Assembly (NCBI GenBank): GCA_024349765.1
Contig: AP026073.1
Coordinates: 5,022,001-5,086,000 of the forward strand
Length of the DNA stretch: 64,000 bases
DNA from: Streptomyces nigrescens
GTDB taxonomy: Bacteria > Actinomycetota > Actinomycetes > Streptomycetales > Streptomycetaceae
Reading direction: 5' to 3'
Shown piece after piece: positions 16,135 to 23,318 of this stretch (position 1 is the stretch's first letter; every line of letters begins with the position of its first letter). The translations under genes were made by a program, and so were the position numbers. The notes beneath the pieces are model-generated. The model was not told the origin of the DNA. It made no database searches and saw only the letters and a program-made list of their open reading frames with translations.

Positions 16135-16735
16135 TGCCGTCCAGGACCATGGAGAGGTACTGGCGGGCGATCTCCTCGGGGCTGTGCAGGCCGCCCGGGC
16201 GGTACCAGCTCGCGGCGACCCAGACGGTGTCGCGCACGAAGCGGTAGGTGAGCCGGATGTCGAGGTCAGCGCGGAAGACGCCGTCGGCCACGCCTCGTTC
16301 CAGGGTGCCCAGCCACGCCTTTTCGAACTTCTGCTGGGAGTCGGCGAGATAGCCGAAGCGGGGCTGGTCGGCGAGGTGCCGGGCCTCCTTCTGATAGATG
16401 GCGACGGCGGCGCGGTGCCGGTCGATCTCCCGGAAGGACTCGGTGACCAGGGCCTCGATGGTTTCCCGGGGGCCGAGTCCGGCGGCGAGTACGGTGTCGT
16501 AGCCGTCCCAGAGCTCGGTCAGGAACGTGGACAGGATCTCGTCCAGCATCGATTCCTTGGAGTCGAAGTGATAGTAGAGGCTGCCCGCGAGCATTCCGAC
16601 CTCGTCCGCGATCCGGCGGACGGTGGTGGCGTTGTAACCCTGCGCGGCGAACACCTCGGCCGCGGTGTTGAGCAGTTCGCTGCGGCGCTCCGGTGACGCC
16701 GGGGCGGTCATGGTCTTCTTCTTGGCGGCTGGCAC
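16118..16735 (-). CDS. TetR-family regulator, KstR2-like
   Basis: 205 residues. The N-terminal helix-turn-helix (about 15-65) includes NTAAEVFAAQGYNATTVRRIADEVGMLAGSLYYHF. The C-terminal half follows KstR2 of Mycobacterium closely: AIYQKEARHLADQPRFGYL and the very specific FVRDTVWVAASWYRPGG. KstR2 represses genes for late steroid-ring or acyl-CoA degradation and binds CoA thioesters. No such genes are adjacent, so the target is unknown. A GTG start is chosen; an ATG 24 bases inside (16711), with AAGAAGA before it, is an alternative. Divergent from a FUSC-type membrane gene. Confidence 0.82.
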   Translation of the reverse strand: MPAAKKKTMTAPASPERRSELLNTAAEVFAAQGYNATTVRRIADEVGMLAGSLYYHFDSKESMLDEILSTFLTELWDGYDTVLAAGLGPRETIEALVTESFREIDRHRAAVAIYQKEARHLADQPRFGYLADSQQKFEKAWLGTLERGVADGVFRADLDIRLTYRFVRDTVWVAASWYRPGGLHSPEEIARQYLSMVLDGIAVRV

Positions 16736-16829
16736 CCGGCCATTGTCACTCCCGTTGCGGCTGCGCCGGAGCCGCAGGCCTGTATTTCGCGAGTAAAACA
16801 CTTGAGAATCTTCTGCTAGCCTCAAAGGT

Positions 16830-18920
16830 ATGGGGAAGCACGCCAGACCTGCCGGGATGTGGACGACAGGGCGCCGGAACGCCGGGCCCGGGAGCGTCGT
16901 GGTGCGCGTCCGGCCGTTGCCGATCAAGAGCACCGTGCGGCTGCGCCGTCCCGTCGACATCTGGCACAAGCCGGCGCTCAGCGCGGTCGTGGCTCTCGGG
17001 ATCCCCGACCTCATACTGTTCGCGCTGGGCCGGCTGGATCTGGTCCTCTACACCTCGGCCGGGGCGATGTGTGCGCTGTACGCGCACGGGCTGCCGTACG
17101 CCGCTCGTGCCCGCACGCTGCCGTGGGTCGTGCTCGGCATGGTCGCGAGCGTGGGTGTCGCCCTGACCGCGGCGTCGCTCATCACCTCGACCGCTCTGCT
17201 CGTGGTCCTCGCCTCGCTGGTCGCGGCAGTGCACAAGATGCTCTGCGACGCCACGCGCATCGGGCCGCCGGGGAACCTCATCCTGACGTTCATCGCGGCG
17301 TCCGCCTTCTTCGTGCCGCAGCGCCTCGGGCAGGTGCCGCTCCACCTCGCGCTGGCGCTCGGGACCGGCGTCCTGGCGTGGCTGGTGTGTATGGCGCCCG
17401 CGCTCGTACGGCCGCACGGTCCGGAGCGGATCGCGGTCGCCCGGGCGTTGGAGGCCGCGGCGGGGCTGCTGCGCGCGGAAGAGAGGAACCTCATCGAAGC
17501 GGTGCACGCGGAAGCGGTGCACGCGGAAGCGGAACAGGTGGGCGCGGGGCACACAGGTGTGGTGCCCGCGGGTGTGGTGCCCGCGGGTGTGGTGCAGGCT
17601 CGGCATGGGGCTGCGGCCGCGGTTGATGCGGCCTGGCACACGTTGTTCCTGGTGCCGGCTCGTACCCCGGAGAGGGCTGCGGTGCGTGCCGCACTCGAAC
17701 GACTGCTGGTGCGGGCGGAGTCGGCGCTGGGCGGGGCGACGGCACGGGGCGGGACAGCGGCAGGGGAAGGAGCGGCGGCACCGGCAGGGGCGGCACCGAA
17801 AGGCGCGGCGGCGTCGGGGTGGCTGGGGCGGGTGGCCGAGGCCGAGCGGCTCGGTGGGTGGGCTCGTGTGTTGCGGAGCGGGCGGTCGATGCCGCGGGTC
17901 ACGCTCTCGGCGGCGGAGGCCGAGGAAACGGCGGGGGTCGCGGCGGAGGACGCGGCCGTCGTCGGTGACGAGGGGGCAGCCGGGTTGCGCCGGCCCGGGC
18001 CGGGGCATCCGCGGGGCGCAGGTGCAGTACGGGCGGTGCTGGCGCGCCTCGCCCCCGGGTCACCCTTGCTGCCCATAGGTGCGCGGGTCGCCGTCGGGTG
18101 TGTACTGGCGGGCTGGGCGTCGATGGCTGTCGGTGTCGGGCATCCGTATTGGGCCGTGGTCACGGCGGCCTCCATCTACCAGGCGAACACCACGCTCTCC
18201 TGGCAGCGTGCGCTGCAACGCACGCTGGGCAATCTGCTCGGGCTGCTGCTGTTCACGGTGCTGCTGCCGCTGATCCACACGGGCCAGCTCGCGATGATCG
18301 TGCTGGCACTGGCCTTCCAGCTCGGGGCGGAGGCGTGCATCACCCGCAACTACTGGCTGGGGTCGGTCTGCGTGACGCCGATGGCGCTGCTGCTGACCGC
18401 ATTCGGCAATCCTCTGCCGGCGCACACCCTGATCGCGGACCGCTGGATCGACACTGTGGTGGGCGCGGCGTTGGGGGTGGCCTGCTGCATGCTGGTCACC
18501 AATCGACGGGCCGCGGACCGGATCGAATCCGCGCTGGAACGGGTCGTGGCGGCGGAGGGCGCCGCGCGGGAGCTGCTCGCCCGCGCGGGCGAGCCGTCGC
18601 CACGGGGGTCGGAGGGCGACGTGCGGAAGGTCGGCTGGGCGCGTGACCGGCTGGCCGGGGGGCTGGTCGAGCTGCGGGAGGCGGTGGAAGTGGCGTCCGG
18701 GGAGTGGTGGCAGCGTGCGCTCCCGGAGGAACGGATCGCCCGTGCCGAGCAACAGGGGCACCGTACGCTGGCCGGCCTCGTACGGCGCCTCTCGGAACCG
18801 GCTTCCGCGTCGGCGCCGGCTTCCGATTCGGCGTCGGCATCCGTTTCGGTGTCGGCATCCGTTTCGGTGTCGGCCTCCGCGTCTGCGCACGCTGCGGCTG
18901 CCGCGTCCGCTCCGCCCTAG
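16830..18920 (+). CDS. FUSC-family (aromatic-acid exporter-like) membrane protein
   Basis: 696 residues with two hydrophobic bundles (about 50-190 and 405-550) separated by a long soluble part. This is the layout of FUSC/ArAE-type proteins, thought to export aromatic acids or act in envelope homeostasis. The second bundle has the typical GHPYWAVVTAASIYQ and LQRTLGNLLG. The soluble linker contains short in-frame duplications (EAVHA twice, GVVPA twice). The tail is a Ser/Ala/Val low-complexity run encoded by 18-base repeats (18833-18886). The ATG at 16830 has AAAGG very close; a GTG near 16899 behind GGGAG is an alternative. Divergent from the KstR2-like gene. Confidence 0.78.
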   Translation: MGKHARPAGMWTTGRRNAGPGSVVVRVRPLPIKSTVRLRRPVDIWHKPALSAVVALGIPDLILFALGRLDLVLYTSAGAMCALYAHGLPYAARARTLPWVVLGMVASVGVALTAASLITSTALLVVLASLVAAVHKMLCDATRIGPPGNLILTFIAASAFFVPQRLGQVPLHLALALGTGVLAWLVCMAPALVRPHGPERIAVARALEAAAGLLRAEERNLIEAVHAEAVHAEAEQVGAGHTGVVPAGVVPAGVVQARHGAAAAVDAAWHTLFLVPARTPERAAVRAALERLLVRAESALGGATARGGTAAGEGAAAPAGAAPKGAAASGWLGRVAEAERLGGWARVLRSGRSMPRVTLSAAEAEETAGVAAEDAAVVGDEGAAGLRRPGPGHPRGAGAVRAVLARLAPGSPLLPIGARVAVGCVLAGWASMAVGVGHPYWAVVTAASIYQANTTLSWQRALQRTLGNLLGLLLFTVLLPLIHTGQLAMIVLALAFQLGAEACITRNYWLGSVCVTPMALLLTAFGNPLPAHTLIADRWIDTVVGAALGVACCMLVTNRRAADRIESALERVVAAEGAARELLARAGEPSPRGSEGDVRKVGWARDRLAGGLVELREAVEVASGEWWQRALPEERIARAEQQGHRTLAGLVRRLSEPASASAPASDSASASVSVSASVSVSASASAHAAAAASAPP

Positions 18921-19204
18921 GCTGCCCTGGGCTGCGGGCTCGCGCCGCCGCTCCGGCGTCGGCTTCCCCCGTTGCAGCGGCTTCGTCGCGGGCTTCGACT
19001 TTCCCCGCTGCCGCTGCCGCGGCTCCGGCGTCCGCTCCCGCTCCCGCTCCCGCCTCGATTCCGGCTTCGGTCTGCGCCTCCCCCGGTGCTCCCCCCCGGT
19101 ACTCCTCCCCCGGTGCTCCCCCGGTACTCCTCCCCCGGTCCGCGCCCCGGCCCCACGGCGCGCGTCCGGTGCCGTATGAGCAGGCACAATTGAAGGCGTA
19201 CGCA
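18921..19204. other. 284-base non-coding, C-rich repeats
   Basis: Holds GCTCCC triplications near 19030 and two to three CCCCCGGTGCTCCC/CCGGTACTCCT copies of about 26 bases at 19080-19140. No gene is supported. The MarR promoter presumably lies in the last 60 bases. Confidence 0.6.
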
Positions 19205-19732
19205 ATGGCCGAGAGGAGAGTGCGGGTGACCGAGGACATCGTCGCGGGGGTGCTGCGCCAGTGGCAGCAGGTGCACCCCGGGCTGGACACCGGCCCGATG
19301 GCGGTGATCGGACGGCTCAACCGCTGCTCCGCGCTGCTGCAGCAGGCGGCCGATGCGCCGTTGCGGCGGGCCGGGCTGACCCGTCCCGAATTCGACATCC
19401 TCGGCACGCTGCGCCGGATGGACCGCGAGCTGACGCCCGGGCGGGTGGCCCGCGAGACGTTCGCGTCCGGTGCGGCGGTGACCAAGCGGGTGCGGCAACT
19501 GGAGGAGCGGGGGCTGATCGCCCGTCGGCCCGACGACCGCGACCGCCGGGTCGCCCATCTGTCGCTGACCGACGAAGGACGCGAGATCATCGACCGGCTG
19601 CTGCCGGAGCAGTTGCGGTACGAGGCCTCGCTGCTCGACGGCATCGGCGATCAGCGCCAGGAGGAACTCTCCGCGGCGCTCAGCGAGTTGCTGGTCGTAC
19701 TGGAGGGGCGGCTCGGCAGCCTGTTGGACTGA
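19205..19732 (+). CDS. MarR-family transcriptional regulator
   Basis: 175 residues with a winged helix centred on PLRRAGLTRPEFDILGTLRRM, then GRVARETFASGAAVTKRVRQLEERGLIARRPDDRDRR, where DDRDRR is the wing, and a C-terminal dimer helix. MarR proteins sense small phenolic or oxidising ligands. Together with the preceding FUSC-type exporter this is a plausible sensor/efflux pair, although the two genes are 284 bases apart. The ATG at 19205 is one option; GTG codons at 19220 or 19226 have a better-placed GAGAGGAGAG. Confidence 0.85.
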   Translation: MAERRVRVTEDIVAGVLRQWQQVHPGLDTGPMAVIGRLNRCSALLQQAADAPLRRAGLTRPEFDILGTLRRMDRELTPGRVARETFASGAAVTKRVRQLEERGLIARRPDDRDRRVAHLSLTDEGREIIDRLLPEQLRYEASLLDGIGDQRQEELSAALSELLVVLEGRLGSLLD

Positions 19733-19784
19733 CGCGGCGCGCGAAATGCGGCCGACTCGCTTCTCACGGCTCCAGGCGTGCGGC

Positions 19785-19936
19785 CGGAGCCCTGCGTCTG
19801 ATCACCACTCCAATCGTGCGACCGGAGCCATGCGTCTGATCACCGCCCCAGTCGTGCAGCCGGAGCCATGCGTCTGATCACCGCCCCAGCCATGCAGCCG
19901 GAGCCATGCGCCTGATCACCACTCCAGCCGTGCGAT
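19785..19936. repeat. 38-base tandem repeat anchored on the beta-propeller gene end
   Basis: Copies start at 19785, 19823, 19861 and 19899 (exact 38-base spacing), each of the form CGGAGCCATGCGTCTGATCA followed by CCRCYCCAGYCGTGC. A decayed copy precedes them at about 19747. The copy at 19899 includes the TGA (19916-19918) and last codons of the leftward secreted propeller gene. Confidence 0.94.
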
Positions 19937-21124
19937 CCGTCCCCGTTCGCCCGCGGCCCAGCAGCCGAGGTCGGGGGCGCAGTCGACGGTGTCGTACGAG
20001 CCGGTGTCGAACGGGTGCCAGGTGCGGCCGCCGTCGGCGGTCAGATCGCTGCCGGACGGGCCGACCGCCAGGGCGAGCCGGCGGGAGTGCGGGAGCCAGG
20101 CCACGCCCGAGCGGTACGCCTGCGGGGGACGGGCGGCCGCCGACCAGGTGGCGCCGGCGTCGGCGCTGACCGCGGCGGCGTGGGGCGACGGCTGGTCGGC
20201 GCGGAAGTCGCCGCCGACCGCCAGCCCGTGGGCGCGGTCGCGGAAGGCCAGCGCGAAGACGCCGCGGGCCGGGTCGCCCGCGGGGATCGGGGCGTCGGCG
20301 ACGGACCAGGTGCGGCCGCGGTCGGCGGAGTGCAGTACGCGGGCGGTGGCCGCGCCGCCGGTCGCGATCCAGGCGTCATGGCTGCCGGCGGAGACCAGGC
20401 ACTGGCCGCTGGCGGCGAACGCCGCCTCGCCCTGCTGCGCCGGAGGCATACCGTCCGACGGCAGTACGCGCCAACTCCGGCCGCCGTCCGCGGTGGACAG
20501 CACGCGGTACCTGCCGTCCACGGGGTCGCTGAGGGCGATGCCGTGGCGCCGGTCGAAGAAGGTGAGGCAGTCGTAGAACGCGTGTGGGTCGGTGTTGCGG
20601 AAGCTTTCCGTCCAGGTGGCGCCGGCGTCGTCGGTGCGGAAGACGCGGGACGCCTCCCCCTCGCCGATCGCCAGGACGACCGCACGGCGCGCGTCGAACG
20701 CCTCGATGTCGCGGAACTCCAGCGTCGCGGCGCCCGGCGGCGACACATCGGTCCAGTGCCGGCCGCCGTCGCGGGTGCGCAGCACGGTGCCGGACGTACC
20801 GGCCACCCAGGCGGTGCTGCGGCTGACGGCCGCCAGACCGCGGAAGCGGGCGGTGCTGCCGCTGTCCTTGAGGTGCCAGCCGGCGTGCGGGCCGGTGAGC
20901 GCCGCCGCCGGCACCGGCTCGCGGACGGCAGTCGGGTCGGGCGGGGCGGGCGTGGCGGCGGCCGGGCCGGCGGCGAGGGAGAGGAGCGCGGCCGCGAGTG
21001 CGGTCACTGCAACTGCGAGCTCGCGCAGGCGAGTTCGCCTGCCACGGCCACCGCCGACGGCTCGGCCCACGCCAACACCGACGCCAGCACCGACGCCAGC
21101 ACCGACACCAACGTCCTGAGTCAT
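19916..21124 (-). CDS. Secreted BNR/WD-like beta-propeller protein
   Basis: 402 residues. The N-terminus has a Gly/Val repeat, then a basic stretch and a signal peptide (about 28-60) ending near GPAAATPAPP. The rest is a seven-bladed propeller pattern with repeated BNR/Asp-box motifs: TRDGGRHW, TDDAGATW, TADGGRSW, SADRGRTW, SADAGATW and TADGGRTW. It resembles sialidase-type and Ycf48-like propellers, but the sialidase FRIP motif and Arg triad are not seen, so hydrolase activity is doubtful. More likely it is an extracellular binding or assembly protein. The start at 21124 has a GGGGG-rich ribosome site; a further in-frame start lies 57 bases upstream. Confidence 0.75.
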   Translation of the reverse strand: MTQDVGVGAGVGAGVGVGVGRAVGGGRGRRTRLRELAVAVTALAAALLSLAAGPAAATPAPPDPTAVREPVPAAALTGPHAGWHLKDSGSTARFRGLAAVSRSTAWVAGTSGTVLRTRDGGRHWTDVSPPGAATLEFRDIEAFDARRAVVLAIGEGEASRVFRTDDAGATWTESFRNTDPHAFYDCLTFFDRRHGIALSDPVDGRYRVLSTADGGRSWRVLPSDGMPPAQQGEAAFAASGQCLVSAGSHDAWIATGGAATARVLHSADRGRTWSVADAPIPAGDPARGVFALAFRDRAHGLAVGGDFRADQPSPHAAAVSADAGATWSAAARPPQAYRSGVAWLPHSRRLALAVGPSGSDLTADGGRTWHPFDTGSYDTVDCAPDLGCWAAGERGRIARLEW

Positions 21125-21562
21125 GCCCCTGCCCCCGTTCCCCCTGCGCACCGTGCGCCGCATCGGCCCCACCCCGCTCACGCCCCACCCCGCTCACGTC
21201 AGTGCGTGGAAGCTAGCCGAGCCGGGTGGTCACGTCCAGACCGTCGGCCGGCCGACCTGGGCGATGTGCCGACACATCGCCATATGCCAAGGCTCACTTC
21301 ATGCGGCCTGCCCTTCCCTCCCCACTCCGGGCCCTCCCCTCGTGACGCAGCTCACGCTTAATCCCGCGGTCACCGGCGCACCCGGTCCCGCCGCCCGCTC
21401 GTCCTAATGGACGGGGGCCGCATCCGCACTCCTGCACCACCGCACCACTGCACCACCGCACTTCGCAGTGTCCGCGATGCGCCGTGTCAGCGATGCGCGG
21501 CGCCGGCGAGGCGCGGTGTCCGCACGTCCGCACCACCGTCACCACCGTTAGGGAGTCACGCG
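21125..21562. promoter_or_regulatory. Divergent promoter region
   Basis: 438 bases between the propeller gene and the first SsgA-like gene. It contains CACCAC-rich short repeats (21436-21460, 21525-21548) and no convincing gene. The sequence just before the SsgA-like start (CCGTTAGGGAGTCACGCG) resembles that before the second SsgA-like gene at 25115, which suggests a duplicated leader. Confidence 0.4.
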
Positions 21563-21976
21563 ATGTCCAGCGTCATCGACCATGCCGTTCAGGCCCGCCT
21601 CATCGCGACCGCTCCCCGGTCGCGGGTGATTCCGGCGAGCCTGCGGTACGACCGCACCGACCCGTTCGCGGTGCGTCTGGTCTTTCCGCCGGCGGCCTCT
21701 CTGGACGGGGCCGAGGTGGTGTGGACGTTCGGCCGGGAGCTGCTGGAGGAGGGGCTGTACGGGCCGGCCGGGGCGGGTGACGTGCAGGTCTGGCCGTGTA
21801 CGTCCGAGGAGATCATGGTCGAGTTGCGCACCGACGGTGGGATGGCGGTCGTGGAGTTCATGGCGCAGGAGCTGCGGGAGTTCCTGGAGCTGTCGTACGG
21901 GGTCGTCGCGCAGGGAGATGAGGCGCGGCATCTGGACGTCGAGGCGGATCTCGCCGCCCTGTTGCGCGAGGCGTAG
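21563..21976 (+). CDS. SsgA-like sporulation/cell-division regulator (SALP)
   Basis: 137 residues of the SsgA/SsgB family, found only in sporulating or otherwise complex actinomycetes. SALPs steer septum placement and peptidoglycan remodelling; SsgB recruits FtsZ. Family marks: an N-terminal VIDHAVQARLIAT, SLRYDRTDPFAVRLVFPP, WTFGRELLEEGL, GAGDVQVWPC and the C-terminal acidic helix LDVEADLAALL. It is closely similar to the SALP at 25115, including the first ten residues, so the two arose by local duplication. Start: ATG with TTAGGGAG upstream. I cannot assign it to a numbered Ssg subgroup with confidence. Confidence 0.9.
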   Translation: MSSVIDHAVQARLIATAPRSRVIPASLRYDRTDPFAVRLVFPPAASLDGAEVVWTFGRELLEEGLYGPAGAGDVQVWPCTSEEIMVELRTDGGMAVVEFMAQELREFLELSYGVVAQGDEARHLDVEADLAALLREA

Positions 21977-22013
21977 GCCCCCCGTAAGTGCCCAGCCCCC
22001 CGGGGCCCCTCGC

Positions 22014-22616
22014 TCACCCCTTCCCGAAGAGGTTGTCCAGACAGCGGTCCAGGAGCCGGAGGGCGGTTTCCGGCTCGTGGACGTCCAGCAGGACGTAGGT
22101 GGCGAGCCCGTCGACCGTGCCGATCAGCAGCATGGCCTCCTCCGCGGTGGCCCGCCCGGGGTCCAACTCACCGCGCTCCACGGCGCGTTGGAGCTGGCTG
22201 ACGAAGAAGTCGCGGAGCTCCGGGATGCCCTGCTGGGCCTCGGCGCGCAGGGCGGGGTCGTGGACGGCGCGCACGTAGTAGGCGGCGCCGACCAGCAGGC
22301 CGGTGCGGCTCTTCTCGTCCAGCGGCAGCATTCCGGAGAGGCAGGCGCGCAGCACCTCCCGGGGCGTCGGCTCGCCCGCGAGGGCCTCGATGCGCTCGCG
22401 GACGCGGTCGGCGGCCAGTTGGTTGATCCGCCGGAGGGCGAAGAGCAGCATCTCGTCCTTGGTGCGGAAGTAGTGCTGCAGCCGGCCGAGCGAGATGCCG
22501 GCCTCGGCGGCGACATCGCGCAGGCTGGCGCCGTCGAGGCCGCGGGTGACGGCGATCCGCCAGAGGGCGGCGGAGATCTCCTGCCGTCTGGCTTCGTGGT
22601 CCACCTTCTTGGGCAC
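22014..22616 (-). CDS. TetR/AcrR-family regulator
   Basis: 200 residues. Helix-turn-helix at about 10-55 (ISAALWRIAVTRGLDGASLRDVAAEAGISLGRLQHYF) and a BetI-like C-terminal ligand domain (about 80-195). GTG start at 22616 with AAAGGAAG upstream. The frame stays open upstream through a repeat array that would encode an Arg/Glu/Lys-rich tail, so a longer start cannot be excluded. Divergent from two PH-domain membrane genes. A 15-base palindrome between them is a likely operator. Ligand unknown. Confidence 0.85.
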   Translation of the reverse strand: MPKKVDHEARRQEISAALWRIAVTRGLDGASLRDVAAEAGISLGRLQHYFRTKDEMLLFALRRINQLAADRVRERIEALAGEPTPREVLRACLSGMLPLDEKSRTGLLVGAAYYVRAVHDPALRAEAQQGIPELRDFFVSQLQRAVERGELDPGRATAEEAMLLIGTVDGLATYVLLDVHEPETALRLLDRCLDNLFGKG

Positions 22617-22631
22617 GGCGGAGGACTTCCT

Positions 22632-22713
22632 TTCGCGCTCCTCGCGCTTCTTGCTTCTCTCGCGCTCCTCGCGCTTCTTGCTTCTCTCGCGCTTCTTGCT
22701 TCTCGCTTCTCGT
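22632..22713. repeat. 27-base tandem repeat in the TetR leader
   Basis: CTCGCGCTCCTCGCGCTTCT plus TGCTTCT occurs at 22632-22658 and 22659-22685, followed by an 18-base partial copy and a shorter one. On the minus strand it reads as alternating Arg/Glu and Lys codons in frame with the TetR gene. It occupies the region that would be the regulator's 5' leader. Confidence 0.92.
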
Positions 22714-22716
22714 TTT

Positions 22717-22731
22717 TGCAAGTCGCTTGTA
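22717..22731. promoter_or_regulatory. Palindrome TGCAAG-TCG-CTTGTA, likely TetR operator
   Basis: A 15-base near-perfect dyad between the TetR gene and the divergent PH-domain gene, overlapping a TTGTAC/TATAAC-like rightward promoter (22727-22745). The position fits autoregulation plus control of the membrane-protein pair. Confidence 0.5.
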
Positions 22732-22784
22732 CCGTTATAACCTATCGCTATCCAATACAGTTGACCTGGAAACGGTGACTCCGC

Positions 22785-23318
22785 ATGTCCGAGCCCGAGG
22801 CCGAGCCGCACGCCGCCCTCGTCCTGCGCCCGCCCCGCCATCGCGTCGATCCCCGCGCCCGCCGCTGGTGGGCGGCGCAGGCGCTGCTGACGCTCAGCGG
22901 TCCGATGCTGCTGACCGCACTGGTCATGGCGGTCCTGTCCGTGCTGTTCTTCCCGGGCGCCCTGCCGTGGCTGGGGCCCCTGCTGCTGGTCGTGCTCGTC
23001 GTGCCGGGCCTCGGCTATCTCGTGGTGATGCCGCGGTGGCGGTACGCGGTGCACGCCTGGGAACTCGGCGAGCGGGCGGTGTACGCGGCGGGCGGCTGGT
23101 TCTGGCAGAAGCGGCGGATAGCCCCGCTGTCCCGGGTGCAGACGGTGGACACCGTGCGCGGTCCGTTGCAGCGGCGGTACGGGCTGGCGACGGTGACCGT
23201 CACCACCGCCTCGACCGCCGGGGACATAAAAATCGCGGGGCTGTCGGACGCGGACGCCGAGGAGCTCTCGCGGCGGATCGGCGAGGCCGCGCAGCAGGTG
23301 CCGGGTGATGCCGTATGA
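22785..23318 (+). CDS. PH-domain membrane protein, YdbS-like
   Basis: 177 residues: two membrane helices (about 32-52 and 56-80) followed by a bacterial PH domain (bPH2, about 85-165) with WRYAVHAWELGERAVYAAGGWFW, RIAPLSRVQTVDTVRGPLQRRYGLATVTVTT. This matches YdbS-type proteins, which pair with a larger YdbT-type partner, as here. In Bacillus the pair contributes to envelope stress and resistance. The stop overlaps the next start (ATGA). ATG at 22785 follows a weak site. Confidence 0.85.
   Translation: MSEPEAEPHAALVLRPPRHRVDPRARRWWAAQALLTLSGPMLLTALVMAVLSVLFFPGALPWLGPLLLVVLVVPGLGYLVVMPRWRYAVHAWELGERAVYAAGGWFWQKRRIAPLSRVQTVDTVRGPLQRRYGLATVTVTTASTAGDIKIAGLSDADAEELSRRIGEAAQQVPGDAV

Noticed and set aside
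19916-21124. Second sialidase
   Set aside because: It has Asp boxes but lacks the FRIP motif and the active-site Arg/Glu/Tyr pattern seen in the real sialidase at 54.5 kb.
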